A stretch of DNA of 64,000 nt from Silene latifolia (GCF_048544455.1 NC_133531.1:64208099-64272098); one strand, 5' to 3'. Counted from the first letter of the stretch, positions 34,057-46,810 are shown. Made by a program: numbers and translations. Notes: a model not told the origin generated them from the letters alone.

Positions 34057-34249
34057 TTATTCTCATAACAACCAACAATCTTGTATTTTTCCAGATATAA
34101 AACCCTGAAATTTCTAATCATTTGGTGATAATCAAACTTACTAAATATCACTTGTTTCTTTTCTGGGTACTTCCCAAATATCTGACATCAATACCTTCTT
34201 ATTTCAAAGACTATAATAAATCTTTGGCTTTTAGTATTTTTAAACAAAA

Positions 34250-35524
34250 ATGGGGTTTGGAAAGAATGATAATGAAGCAGGATCAAGTTTAAATTCAATC
34301 AAAATCGCAAGAGAAGACACTCCACTTATTGCGAAACCGAAACAATCTTCACAATTCAAGACTTTGGCTAACATATTCATTGCCATTGTAGGTTCCGGCG
34401 TTTTAGGCCTTCCTTATACTTTCAAGAGATCAGGTTGGGTATTTGGTGTTGTTACTTTGTTTACTGTTGCTTTGCTTACTTATTATTGCATGTTATTGTT
34501 GGTTTCGACGAGGCGAAAGCTTGAATCTTCAAATGGGTATTCAGAGATTAACTCTTTTGGTGATTTGGGTTACTCTGTCTGTGGTTCAATTGGTAGGTTT
34601 TGTGTTGATTTAATGATCATTTTGTCACAAGCTGGGTTTTGTGTTAGTTACTTGATTTTTGTGTCAAATACTATGGCTCATGTATTCTCTACTGAAGTTC
34701 AAAATCAAAGATTTCTTGGTTTAACCCCAAAAAAATGGTATTTATGGGGTTGTTTGCCTTTTCAATTGGGGCTTAATTCAATCCCTACACTGACCCATTT
34801 AGCACCTTTGAGTATCTTTGCTGATATTGTACAGATTGGTGCTATGGGTGTTGTCATGGCAAAAGACGCTGTTGTTATAACACGAAATAAGCCAGTTGTT
34901 GAAGCATTTCAAGGTTGGAATATGTTGTTTTATTGTGTTGGGGTTTGCACTTATGCCTTTGAAGGGATTGGGATGGTGTTGCCCTTAGAAACCGAGACGA
35001 AAAACAAAAAGAATTTTGGCAAAACATTGGGTATTTCAATGGGAATGATATCCTGCTTGTATGCTGCATTTGGTGCAATGGGTTACTTTGCCTTTGGCAA
35101 GGAAACAAGGGATATCATTACTACAAATATCGGAACCGGAATTGTAAGCACTTTGGTACAATTAGGACTTTGTATTAACCTATTCTCCACATTCCCATTG
35201 ATGATGAACCCGGTGTATGAAGTTTTGGAGAGAAGATGGTCTCAAGGTAGCTATAACATATGGGGAAGATGGTTGATGGTGTTGGCAGTGTGTTTGGTTG
35301 CATTTTCAGTACCAAATTTCGCCGATTTCTTATCACTAGTTGGAAGTAGTGTGTGTATTGCATTAGGGTTTGTATTCCCTTGCTTGTTCCATTTGATTGT
35401 GTTTAAGGATGAGATGGGTTGGGGAAGGATAGTAGCAGAAAGCGCAGTCGTTTGTATTGGCATTGTTTTGGGTGTTTCCGGCACTTACTCGTCTCTTAGG
35501 GAAATATTTACTCCCAAAGATTGA
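34250..35524 (+). CDS. AVT3-like vacuolar amino-acid transporter
   Basis: An intronless frame of 424 codons, the usual length for plant AVT3 (AAAP/APC superfamily) proteins. The short polar N-terminus is followed by TM1 with the family motif GSGVLGLPY (about residues 48-56). About ten further hydrophobic segments follow, including LTYYCMLLLV, FAIWS-type loops and the FSTFPLMMNPVYE segment common to the family. In Arabidopsis AVT3 proteins sit on the tonoplast and export neutral amino acids from the vacuole; the same role is inferred here. The start context is acaaaATGGGG. The frame is intact with no TE inside it, though a SINE lies just upstream. It is convergent with the MATE remnant. Confidence in the family is high, in the exact substrate low. 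Confidence 0.92.
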   Translation: MGFGKNDNEAGSSLNSIKIAREDTPLIAKPKQSSQFKTLANIFIAIVGSGVLGLPYTFKRSGWVFGVVTLFTVALLTYYCMLLLVSTRRKLESSNGYSEINSFGDLGYSVCGSIGRFCVDLMIILSQAGFCVSYLIFVSNTMAHVFSTEVQNQRFLGLTPKKWYLWGCLPFQLGLNSIPTLTHLAPLSIFADIVQIGAMGVVMAKDAVVITRNKPVVEAFQGWNMLFYCVGVCTYAFEGIGMVLPLETETKNKKNFGKTLGISMGMISCLYAAFGAMGYFAFGKETRDIITTNIGTGIVSTLVQLGLCINLFSTFPLMMNPVYEVLERRWSQGSYNIWGRWLMVLAVCLVAFSVPNFADFLSLVGSSVCIALGFVFPCLFHLIVFKDEMGWGRIVAESAVVCIGIVLGVSGTYSSLREIFTPKD

Positions 35525-37051
35525 TCAGATTCAGAATTCAAGTGTTGTTTCATCATTGTGTTTAGGTCATTATTTGTCTTTGATCTTCTTGTCACCAATT
35601 TTGTATCTCATGTCCTTATGCAGTTTGTATAATCTTAGATTTTTTGGTCATTGATGTGAATGAGAGCTCGTATGATACGAACGTTGTTTTTTCGGGTGAG
35701 ATTATTTTTAGTTCGATCCAATTATTATCAAGGTTGTTTACGATAATAAAAATAAAAAAGGCGGCGAGTAGAGAAATCCATTATATATTTGCAGTGTCAT
35801 CTTTATGGTAGATATTTTTAGTTCGGCATGTATTGTTGATTTGTTTTTGTATGTTTTGTATTTATACTTAAAATTATTCATTGAATGGCACCAAAATTCC
35901 AGCTTAGTACTTTTGTTTTGTTAATGCATTTCCTTTTCGTAGCTTACTGGTTTTGTCTGCATTACTGGAATAAAGTAGATGATAACAAAGCCAATTTGAA
36001 CACCACACCCTCGAACTCATGCGATCAACGACAACTTATAAGTGGTACTCCGTATTATTTAATCGCCTTTCGTGATTAAAAAAAAAAAAAAGAATATTGG
36101 ATGAGCCAAATTACATGCCAACTCGACATATGTTCAGTAGAATTACTCAATTATTAAACTTTGTCGTTAGAAGAGATCTTTACAACAATTTGATCATACG
36201 AGTTGTATTTGGTGATCGGATGGCAGGATGAGTGACTGTCGTTTGAATTGAGTGTGGAGGCAGTCCAAGGGGGAAGAGTAGCATTAAAAAAAGCCAGTAA
36301 AGTCTCATCTCACTTGATTACAAAATACAATGACAATACCCTAAAAACAAACAAAACTCATGTACATGTAACCGAGCCAAAACCCAAATTAAGACGGCAT
36401 AATAACGTAACTTAACACATTTCAATTGGTGGCCTTGACATAACTATAAATCTATAATCACTTGAATACTTGACGCATTTCCGTCTTAAGCCTCAAATGC
36501 TCCTAATCGAATTGTGGTCTGATATTATCTGCACTTTTCTGCTGTTTCTACATCACCCGTCAAGTAATGACAAGTAATTCATGGTCCCAACATTCTGATC
36601 GACCCTTGCTAAAGCTTCCCTTCCCAACTGATTTTGTGATTTTTCATGTTACAGTCGTACACAAGTAACACAATGTAAAGGCGGAGGGTTTCAAAAAGCT
36701 TTTGTTTTTACCTACCAGATCTGTTCGGGCAATGGAAAATCGACTACACTATCCATTTCTGATGGATCTAAAGACTTGCTATTCTTTTGCTTTGGAAGTT
36801 GGAACACGTTCGAATAAAGCAACATCGGCAACATAGCTTATTGATCTAGATGTTCTTCTGGTATTCTGGAGCAATCAAATGATGCAATTCTCGAAACAGT
36901 AATCACTATGGTTACTACGAAAAGAATCTCTTTCTTTTCTAACACAAAGGGTAAGGGTGCGACTAGCGAATATGTGGCCCGCCTTAGTCGTAAGCCCTTG
37001 AGGCACTAGGGTAATGTTGTATGGAAAATCAACTTAAATTAATAACCATAC
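35525..37051. other. 3' flanks of the AVT3-like gene and the MATE remnant
   Basis: No supported gene. Convergent 3' ends are expected here. The missing 3' exons of the MATE gene should lie in 36300-37050, but I find no frame encoding the second half of the MATE fold. A short A-run is at 36079-36091. Confidence 0.5.
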
Positions 37052-38843
37052 CTGATAGCACCACCCAGGCCAACAGATATCATATAAACTATCCAACAAG
37101 TATTAAGGCTGCAAATGAAAACAAATGTGATGTTTTCGGGCTTCAGTAACAAAAATAATGATTATCTCGAAAGAAATCAAATGAATTTTATAGAAAGAGC
37201 CTACAAACCTTACTGATAGCACAGATGTCTCCAGTTTCGGATTTGGCAGAAGACCTGACAGCAATACAACCATTTCAAATGACCAATACTCAAGGCTGCA
37301 ACACAAAAAAAGTGATTCAAAGATCCAATTTCTTACATTTAAAATGAACTCTACTCATTTTCGTAAAACACCCTATTATAGACCCGATCCAGAAATGACG
37401 AAAAATCACCGAGCTGTAAGCATTACCCTGAAAATGACCCATACCCTAACTAACCAGTATGCGGACTAACGCAAAACCACATTGAACTAACCCCGAATGT
37501 GACCCAAAGGAATCGTTTGCAGAGCCTATCATTAAAGCTGAGGGAATTGCAAGCTTTAGGAAACTCCATATATCATAGAATGTTTCCTTGGAAAACCCAG
37601 TCCAAGTCTTCAACCAAGCAGGAGAAAACCTCAAGTAAATAGCCAACAAAAAGAAGTTAATCCAATACGATATATTATTTGCTAAAGCAGCTCCTTTGAT
37701 CCCAAGTCCAAGTTTAAAGATAAGAGCCCAGCACAAGGGTACATGGAAAAGAGCTGTTATACAGGAAGTTAACATCATGGGGATGACGATGTTTTGAGTC
37801 TGTAGAAATCGGTTTAAACACTGAAGCACGCCATATGCGAAAAGGCTCGGGATCATCCATCGGTTGAAAGTTCCAGCTTCTTCTGCTATCTCATGGTCTT
37901 GGTGACAAAGAATAAGTATATCGCTAGTATAGTACCAAACTGCTGCTAAAGGAATTCCAAACAGCATGAGGACTAACATTGCTCTTTGTGTATAAATCCC
38001 AAGCATGCTATACTGTTTGGCTCCATAGGCTTGCCCACATAGCGTCTCTAATGCACTACTCATGCCTAACTAAAAAAACCAAATGTATTAAGAGAGGTTG
38101 TTAGTGAACCACTTAATGAAGACATGACTTGGGATTTGGGAATACATGCGATTGCAGGGGTCAAGTATAAGAATCACACATAGTTTTTTAGTGAGCGCTC
38201 GCCAATGGAAATGTTACATCCGAAATTTCTTCATTTTACGCATAATGAAATGTCGCTGACTAGCTGCATGAATCAAAACTGATGTTGGAGATCATAAAAA
38301 GAATGCAAGATCAATTGCATATGTAAGAAATCCTAGACACTTCAATATGCAGCCAAGTGAAATCAACATTTAAAAGCATTCGATAGTTACAAGTTTTTCT
38401 GTGTAGATGATATGAAAATTTGACATTGTACCATATGTGTAAAAGCAGAGATTTATCGTCAGCTGACAATCCAAGGCAAAAGCGGGCAATATAAATGCGA
38501 ATGAGCCTATGAAGGTAGGTAATATAATACGTACTACTATTAAAATTAGATGGAATGAACTAACCAAGACATACAATCCAGTGACAGAGGCAAAAGAAGT
38601 GCCAAGGGAAGCACTCGAAAGAGGCAACTGTCCAAGATGACCAACAAACATGATGGATATGAGTTGTATACAAAACTGCAAAATGCTAACTGCTATTAAT
38701 GGACCTGCAAGCTTAAACTGTTTCTTTGCTTCCTCGAACACCTCAACTCTACTAATGCTATTCGTCTCTCCCACTTCATTTTCTTCCATGTTAGCTTCTT
38801 TTGCTTCGAGTAGCCAATCCCTCTCTGATTTTAACTCTTCCAT
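37052..38843 (-). pseudogene. MATE (DTX) efflux transporter, 5' exons only
   Basis: Exon 1 (38843-38565) runs from MEELKSERDW to GLYVL. Exon 2 (38069 to about 37504) carries LGMSSALETLCGQAYGAKQY and WMIPSLFAYGVLQCLNRFLQ. Exon 3 (37295-37209) reads [20 protein letters not shown]. Exon 4 (37108-37052, 57 bp) reads [17 protein letters not shown]. Introns have GT/AG borders, and exon sizes match plant DTX genes. The exon 2 donor is doubtful: the usual site after ALMIG is gone, and the nearest GT with the right phase adds about six residues. Exons for the C-terminal half, about 200 residues, are not found. MATE proteins exchange H+ for organic compounds. This copy cannot make the full 12-helix fold. 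Confidence 0.8.
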
Positions 38844-39118
38844 TGCTTAAAGACAAAAGTAAAACATATAATATCATCCATGAAGTCAACTCGGCTGTCC
38901 ATAGGACTTTTGAGTATTATAAATTCCGAATCATACTCCGTATAAGCGTAGTAATGACTCGTGATCCTAAATATAAAGACAAAATTCAAATGTAATGTTG
39001 AAAATAACATCTTTGATGTGATTCAACTTTCAAAACAGGTGAAGGCAGCCAATTACAGGAATCCTCGAGTCATTGGGGGTAATGGTGTTCATACAAAAAT
39101 CGTCCCAATTATTGTAAC
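38844..39118 (-). other. Upstream flank of the MATE remnant
   Basis: About 275 bp of AT-rich DNA between the MATE start and element H. The original promoter would continue at 49760 on the far side of H. The flanks gtaac (39114-39118) and gtcac (49760-49764) are H's target duplication with one mismatch. Confidence 0.6.
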
Positions 39119-40697
39119 TGTTGAGTTTATGGATTCAAGTACCTAAGAGGGGGAGGGGGTGAATTAGGTACTCTTTTAAAAATTTTAACTTCAACTTTAT
39201 TGGATTAAAGTAAGTTAAGTGAACAAAAGAGATTAGAGGATACTTTGAATAATATTGAAAGATTGAACAAGTATCACGATGAATGTTTCTTTGAAGTATG
39301 AAAGAATAATCGTTCGATCGTATCTATTTGTCTCGGTTTGTGGAATATAACTGCAGATCAAATGCGAAAGATGATGAATCATTATTCTAAGTTTGAGCGA
39401 AACAAAAACAAACAAACAAAGTAAATTGCAGCGGAAATAAAGTAAGAACAATGAACACGAGATTTTTGAATTGGTTCGGCAAATACTCAAGTGCCTACGT
39501 CCAATCTACCTTTTTATTACTTTCCTTTAGTGATCTACTCCGACAACTAAAAGACCCTTGTAATAAAAGACGCCAAGCTACTCCGGTTGCAAAGCTAGTA
39601 CAAGAACTACTCCGTTCTTATGACAAGCTAACTCGCAATCTACTCCGATTGCCAAGAGTTAAAGGACTACTCCGTCCTAGAACTCAACAACTCACAACCT
39701 ACTCCGGTTGCCAACTCACAACCTACTCCGGTTGTCAAGAGTTAAAGACTACTCCGTCCTAAACTCTACTAACACACTTAGAATGTTATAGGATCAAGTT
39801 TCCACTAACATATTCTTAACAAAGAATAGAGTTGGACAACTTTTACAAGATCAACAATTCTTAAGCAAGAGAGTTTAGTATTATAAAGCAACAGTAGCCA
39901 CGACTGTAGAAACTGAAAGACACTTGAAGACTTTTTAAAGGATTTTGCAAAGAACACGGTTTTAAGCTTTTAAAAACAATTTGCAAAACATGAAAGAATT
40001 AATTCAGAAAAGTCTTGGGAATTAATGAAGGAGGGACTCGGTATTTATAGAGGAGGTGAGTGAAGGGATTGCTAGGGTTTTGAAGGGTCAAGGACCTCAC
40101 ATGTGAAGGGCAATAGCAACCACCTAAAAACTTGCACCAAAAAGGAGTCTTTTGCAAAGGTAAGAATAGAGAAAGAAGGTTTGAAAGATAACCTTAAATG
40201 CTCATGCAAAATCAGAAAACAAAGGATGTGAGACAAGTCACATGATGACAAGTTAACACAAATATGGCAAAAAGCATTTCTTGTTTTCTTAAAGACCAAA
40301 GGATTGAATTTGCACAAAGAGGAAACATTTTGAATAATTCAAACCACTCTTTAAAGAATACTACCTCCTTATAAAAAATCTGATTTTTTATCTTTGAAAA
40401 ATGATAATCACGTGAAACCTTTTGAAAGATAAAAGGGACTTCAAGTTTCTCGAGTTGTGGCATAATCCAAACAACTGTTTGCGTGTGAAAGCAACAGTCA
40501 TCTGGACTGTTTCTATTACTCTACTATACTTAACTTTCTCGCTTGTACATTAGATGACACACGACTAATTACAATGGGCTTAATAACAACTTCAACACTT
40601 CTTAATCCAAGCTTGATTACATCATTAATCCTGAAAAGGTAAACTAAGAATACACAAATCAAATGGGCATGTTATCATCAACATAAGGAACCCAACA
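39119..40697 (-). repeat. 3' LTR of element H
   Basis: 1579 bp, partner of 48177-49759. A TATAAATA lies on the minus strand at 40042-40049. Confidence 0.92.
39530..39765. repeat. CTACTCCG degenerate repeats in the H LTR
   Basis: The octamer ctactccg recurs about nine times, followed by variants of gttgcc, ttctta or tcctag, in units of roughly 20-35 bp. The same block is at 48592-48826 in the other LTR. Confidence 0.75.
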
Positions 40698-40709
40698 AAT
40701 TCCCCCTTT
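40698..40709 (-). other. Polypurine tract of element H
   Basis: The minus strand reads AAAGGGGGAATT directly before the 3' LTR. Confidence 0.75.
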
Positions 40710-41775
40710 GATGATGACAAGCCCCAAACGAATGTATAAGCAATGTAAACACCTTAATTCAAGATTTTAAGCAAGCAAGATCAAATGATAGAGAAGGGAC
40801 AATATTACCTTACCTAAGGCAAAAGCTAGAATCAAACTACTATGACAATTTTACATTGCCCCAAAACAAGAATCAAGCTAAGAAGGTTAGCCATTAGTTT
40901 AATCAATAAGCAAAGAGATTCAAAGCATGAGTTTACCTTTTCCCCCTCTTGACATCATCAAACGGATAGGGATGTCAAAAGCATTAGAGTGCAGATTTTT
41001 CACAAGAAAACACAAAAAGACACATGTAATTGTAACAAGGTAACAAGGTCAACATAAACAAAGATTAAACATAAGTTAATCAAAGTTCAACATGGCTAAA
41101 GATAGTTTAAAATACACCACCAAGCATCAAAATAACAAGTAAAGAAAATAGTCTTAGGAGGGCACAACAAGGTGGGACAAAAGATGTAAGGCAAAAGACA
41201 AGTGTGATTATGGGCAAATTTAGGGTGCGGAAGTTTGGTCATCATTTTGGAGGATAATGAAGAGGATTGAAAAAGGTGGAGGTTTGACAATGAAGGGCCG
41301 AGTCAGTCATCTCATCTCAACTGTTGCATTGGATTTTGTTATATTGAAACCACCAAGGTATGCATCGATATACCTTCTCAACATATGATGAAAGAGCATC
41401 AACTTCTCATATTTTCCTTAGTACACGACATGTGATGGGGGAACATCAACTTCTTATATGTTGCTCTCATTTCATGAAAATTCTTGACAAATTTGATCTT
41501 GACCTTTGAGCATAGCAACAGTGGCATACACTGTGACTTCCTTTTAATTTCTTCCAAATTTTTGCTTTCCTTCTTTTCTCAAGACCGTCGCATTTTTCAA
41601 TTTCATCTATCTCGTTTCCAATAATTACTTTGACATTTCACATATTGCCTTCCCGTTTTTTTTTTTTTTTTTTTTTTTTTCAATCTTCCAACCAACTTCA
41701 ATTTTCAATTTCATCTATCTCCGTTTTTCTAACCAACTTCCCGATCATCTCTTGATGCACATGTAGAACATGTAG
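40710..41775 (-). other. 3' untranslated region of element H
   Basis: No supported ORF. It contains a T-run at about 41657-41682 on the plus strand, flanked by two copies of the phrase 'ttcaatttcatctatctc', which suggests local duplication. Confidence 0.5.
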
Positions 41776-42102
41776 TTGTTTGGTTCTTTGTTTCACATAG
41801 ACCTTTGCGACGATGAAGTAGCTTTCTCCTTTCTTTTGTTAGCTTTCTTTGTCGGAATCGGATCTAACTCAGTAGACTTAGTCGGATCCTCATTCAAATC
41901 AATTGGAGTTTCTTCAATTTCATCGACATTCACCGTAACCGTTTCAGAGGAAGAGCTTGGGACAACAGTACTTTTCTTCCGACCTCTACTTTTCACCGTA
42001 ATCAATTGGAGTTGTTGTTGTTGGTGGGTCAGATGTGATGGGTGGTGAGGTCATTCTTGTGGGTTTGATTGGTATTGTTGTGTTGAAAGATGTTTTTACC
42101 AT
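41776..42102 (-). pseudogene. Third ORF remnant (env-like position) of element H
   Basis: A minus-strand ATG near 42102 opens a frame rich in Thr/Pro/Lys (MVKTSFN..., PPITSDPPTTTT). After a frame break near 42005 it continues as a Ser/Glu/Lys-rich stretch (VKSRGRKKSTVVP, ending KKANKRKEK). SIRE elements carry an extra ORF here, often called env-like. I see no membrane segment, so that name is positional only. Confidence 0.45.
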
Positions 42103-42465
42103 GGTGGGTTAAAGTAGGTTAGTGGGTAGGTGAGATGGTAGGATTTGGGAGATGAAGAGATGGTGGGTTAGTGGATTTGGACGGTAGGTTAGGGATAGGA
42201 AGTGGGTTGAATGGAGTAAATGGCCCAATAAATGAGGAAAGTGAGGTAGTTGGCCCAACTTAAACACATTTAATCACTCGAAATAAAAGCGCAAGGTAGC
42301 ATATAATAAACGTAAACTTAGATATGAGGTTGAGTGATTACCGACTCACAAATACGGTGTCAATTTTTGGTCTAAACATGATGTCAATGCACTTAGAACA
42401 CTTAATAACATATATCCAATTTTAATTTAATCAATTAAGGAATTTTGTAAAACTCACACTAAAAA

Positions 42466-43950
42466 TCACAAGCTATTAATTAACCCAATTTCAAGTCTAA
42501 ATTTCTCAAAATGTTCTCTTGCAAGTGGCTTAGTAAAAATATCGGCAATTTGATTTTCGGTCTTGCAAAAGATAAGTTTAATATGTCTTTTTTCCACATG
42601 ATCACGAATAAAATGGTGACGAATATCAATATGTTTGGTTTTAGAGTGTTGAATAGGATTTTTGGAAATATTTATTGCACTCGTATTATCACACATTAAA
42701 GGAATGGAGTCAAAAATAATACCAAAATCCAAGAGTTGTTGTTTTACCCAAAGGAGTTGAGAACAACAATGTGCCGCACTAACGTACTCACTTTCGGCCG
42801 TAGAAAGAGCTACCGTGTTTTGTTTCTTTGAGGCCCAAGAAGTCAAGCAAGGACCCAAGAACGTTGCAATTCCGGAGGTACTCTTTCTATCTACCGTGCA
42901 CCCCGCATAGTCCGCGTCCGAAAAGCCTATAAGATCAAAAGGACAATATAAGGGGTACCATAGGTAAAGATTTTGTGTTCCAATCAAATACCGAAGAATT
43001 CGTTTAACGGCTTTGAAATGTGACTCTTTCGGATTTGCTTGGAACCTAGCACATAAACAAACACTAAAGAGAATGTCGGGACGACTTGCGGTTAAGTAAA
43101 GAAGTGAGCCTATCATACCTCTATACACCTTATCACTAACATTCTTACCGAGTTCATCTTTGTCCAATTTGGACCCGTCTACCATAGGTGTATCATGAGG
43201 CTTACCATTAGTCATCCCAAATTTCTTAAGCATTTCCTTAATATACTTTTGTTGATGGATCATGATTCCATCCTTTGATTGCTTAATTTGGAGCCCAAGG
43301 AAGAATCCTAGCTCACGCATCATGCTCATTTCAAACTCCGATTTCATTAGTTCCGAAAAATATAAGTAAAGAAGTTCATTTGTTGCACCAAATATAATGT
43401 CATCAACATATACTTGTACAACCAACAGTTCGTCTGACTGTTGCTTCAAGAACAATGTTTTGTCAACGGAGCCTCTTTTAAAACCATTTTCAATAAGAAA
43501 TTTAGACAATCTATCATACCAACATCTTGGTGCTTGTTTTAAACCATAAAGAGCTTTGTCTAATTTGAAAACATGGTTAGGCAAATCATTGTTCTCAAAA
43601 CCCGGTGGTTGCTCTACAAAGACATCTTCTTCCAAATATCCATTTAAGAAAGCGGTTTTGACATCCATTTGGAAGAGTTTAATGCCTTTGTGAGCGCAAA
43701 AGCTATAAGCAATCGTATGGCCTCAAGTCTAGCTACCGGTGCATAGGTTTCATCGTAATCAATACCCTCTTGTTGGTTATAACCTTGCACCACTAGTCTA
43801 GCCTTGTTCCTTACAATTTCTCCCGAGTCATCAAGCTTGTTGCGAAAGACCCACCTAGTACCAATGACGGTACGATTAGGCGGTCTAGGGACTAAGTGCC
43901 ATACCTCATTTCTTTTGAATTGATTGAGCTCATCTTGCATGGCAAGCACC
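42466..43950 (-). pseudogene. pol: Reverse transcriptase-RNase H of element H
   Basis: 43644-43949 holds the RT start (LVVQGYNQQEGIDYDETYAP). After a one-base loss near 43695 (gcGctc where gcGGctc is expected) the frame continues at 43668 with MDVKTAFLNGYLEEDVFVEQ. It includes the catalytic YVDD motif (VYVDDIIFG). RNase H follows with DADYAGCTVDRKSTSG, STAESEYVSAAHCC and MCDNTSAINISKNP. It ends at 42466. The enzyme copies element RNA into DNA in the particle. Apart from the break near 43695 and one near 43970, the domains look complete, so this is a recent copy. Confidence 0.88.
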
Positions 43951-44222
43951 CAATCTGCATCATCAAGGCGATGTTACATTTGAAGGCTCAATTTGAGATA
44001 GGAAGGCATTATGGGCACAATACTCATTGAGGTGAGCGAGATTGTTGACGGATGATCTTGTTCGAATTCCCGAGTTAAGATCACTTGTGAGATTAGAGAG
44101 TGGATGAGAGCTTTGATGTTTCCACTTCTTTGGAACAATGGTTTCTTGTTCCCCCTCAACAAAGATCGATCCAGTGGATGTTTCTATTGGCCTGGAAGGT
44201 TCTTCATCCTCTTTGTTTTGGG

Positions 44223-45749
44223 TTACTTGATTACGGAGGTGGATGCAACAGTCGTTGGGTCTGTTGCTTCCAGAGAGGAATCATAAGTATTACGTGTTCC
44301 CCCTGAGTTGCTGCTCTCCTTTGAAGGTGACAGTCTCTGTGTCTGTTGCAATTCAGTGCTGGGAGCTTTTTCATCCGTGAACACGAAGTCTTTTCGAACA
44401 AGACCAATCTCAAACTCATCATCCTCGTCTTCATCATCATTATCCATGTTTTGTACCTGTCCAAGCACACTAGATTCATCAAAAATGACATGGATGCTTT
44501 CTTCAATTAACAAGGTTCGTTTATTGTAAACTTTATAGGCCTTGCTTTGATCGGAGTACCCAATAAATACTCCTTCATCACTACGTGGATCGAACTTACC
44601 CAAGTTGTTTTTACCATTGTTATGAACAAAACATTTGCTTCCAAAACATCTAAAATATGAAATGTTGGGTTTTCTTCCACGTAATGATTCATAGGGAGTT
44701 TTATTTAATATAGTCCTTATCATGACACGATTATGAATGTAGCAAGCGGTATTTACCGCTTCGGCCCAAAAATTCTTAGGCAACTTACTAGTTAACAACA
44801 TTGTTCTAGCCATTCCTTCAAGGGTTCTATTCATCCTTTCAACCACACCATTTTGTTGTGGGGTTCTAGGAGCCGAGAAGTTATGGTCTACACCATTGTC
44901 ATCACAATAAGCACCAAATGATGAGTTTTCGAATTCGGTTCCGTGATCGGTTCTCATTGAAACAAGTTTTAAACCAAGTTTATTTTGAATCTTTCTTAAC
45001 CAAATTAGAAACTCATCAAATGTCTCATCCTTAGAGCTTAGGAAGAGTGCCCAAACGAACCTAGAGTAATCATCAACAATTACACACACATAACGACTAC
45101 CACCTCTACTTTTAGTTCTCATTGGTCCACACAAGTCGATATGTAAAAGTTGCAAAGGTTGAGATGTACTCATAATTCTTTTGGATTTAAAGGAACTTCT
45201 AACATGTTTACCTCTAGCACATTCATCACATACTTTATCAAAATCAAACTTTATATTAGGAATGCCTTCAACTAAGTCAAGTCTTTTAAGGGTATTAAGA
45301 GTTTTTGCACTAACATGACCAAATCTTTTATGCCATAACCAAGGATCATTGTTCATTACACTCATGCAAGACATGGTGTGACCGGATAGAGAGTTCAAAT
45401 TAGTTAAGTAAACATCTTTGACACGTCTTCCTTCGAGTATTAGTTCATTAGTAGTGGCATCAAAAATTCGACACATATTGGCACGAAATTCAACAACATT
45501 ACCCTTATCACAAAGTTGAGAAATGCTAAGGAGATTATGCTTCAAACCTTTGACAAGCCGCACATTGTCGACACAAAGTAAGGATGACTTACCAACTTTT
45601 CCAATACCAATTACTTCACCTTTCTTGTTGTCACCAAACCTTACCGTGCCACCATCATACGCTTTAAGTGAGAGGAATTGGCTTCTATCACCCGTCATGT
45701 GACAAGAGCATCCACTATCCAAGTACCAATTGCGGCCGCCTCTCACCAA
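44223..45749 (-). pseudogene. pol: Protease and integrase of element H
   Basis: A 508-codon frame. It begins with the protease active-site stretch WYLDSGCSCHMTGD. The pre-integrase zinc domain follows (WHKRFGHVS ... CDECARGK). The integrase core has its acidic residues in LLHIDLCGPM, SMRTDHGTEFEN and QQNGVVERMNRTLEG. An acidic, low-complexity tail (DNDDEDEDDEFE) leads to a stop at 44223. Upstream, the link to gag is broken by a frame change in an A-run near 45757 and an in-frame TAG that looks like a former CAG. Confidence 0.88.
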
Positions 45750-45762
45750 GCCCTACACAAGA

Positions 45763-46810
45763 TTAGTTTTTGAGTTTAGGAACCCAAATGAATTTGGGTC
45801 CCTTTTTGTGATCAACATAACTTGTGGTGTCTTTCTTAATGTTCATTTCTTTTAATGTTTTGGTATTCTTGTCAATGTCATCAAATCGTTTTGTACATGC
45901 ATTAAAAACGTGACCATTGTCACCACAATAATTGCAAATGATGTATTCGGGAAGACCTACATACTTCCTTCCTCTAAAGTCGTTTTTAGGCTTCTGGATG
46001 CAACAGTCAGTCTGACTGTTCCATTTAAAGCCCAAACCCGCAACTTTATCACATTTCTCGGTTTGATTCGTGAGGAAATTTAACACGGTTTGACTTCCTT
46101 CCCATTTTTCAGTGATGTTCTTAGCATTAACAAGTTCATTGGTCAAGTCTTTGACACGAGAGAGGAGATGCAAATTCTTTTCTTTTTCTCTTTTGAGTTC
46201 ATCATTGTTGACACTTTCTACGGACAATCTTTTCTCAACAATGAAGTCATGGGTGTGGTTGTTGAGTTTAGACACGAGATATATGATTCTTTCTTTGGAC
46301 TCTTCATATTTAGATGTCATCTTGTCAAGTCTTTTGTTTAGATCAACGACTTCATCGGATCTATCGTGAGGAGAAGAGCTAGAAGTGCTACATTCGGGCA
46401 TACCCTTTTGAAAGAAGGTAAGCCTATCATGGAGATCTTCTATTTCATTCTTGAGACAAACAACCTCACTCTTAAGACACTCATTTTCATTTTCCAACCA
46501 TTCACCTTTTCTTTTAAACTTGTCTAAATCGTGGTCAGAAGCAACAGTCTTAGACACTGTTTCTCTTAAGTCTACAACTTCAACTACAAGGTCATAGATC
46601 TCATTTTCAAGATCATCTTTGACCTTCAAAAGATCATCACGTTCCTTGGTTAGTGAGGAAACTTGCATCACCAAGGTAGTGTTGACATTTTCAAGGTCAG
46701 AGACGTCCGTGGGTGTCGACCTAAGACGCTCTAGTTCTTTAGTCAAATGTTTGTTTAACTTGTTGACTCTTTTAACTTCATTATATGCCTCGGATGTGAC
46801 AGTTGACGCA
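45763..46810 (-). pseudogene. gag: Coiled-coil Gag extension of element H
   Basis: About 340 codons with heptad-rich sequence (VMQVSSLTKERDDLLKVKDD; LKSEVVCLKNEIEDLHDRL). It ends with a second CCHC-like knuckle (CNYCGDNGHVFNAC) and IWVPKLKN. Such extensions are typical of SIRE/Maximus gag. It is one frame off the gag ORF because of a six-A run near 46830; seven A would join them. Confidence 0.8.

Noticed and set aside
36470..36560. Possible decayed exon 5 of the MATE gene (minus strand, after 'gtgcag', with a TTAGGAGCA phrase)
   Set aside because: Only a few residues fit the expected N-E-L-G-A pattern and a stop follows at once. Too weak to annotate.
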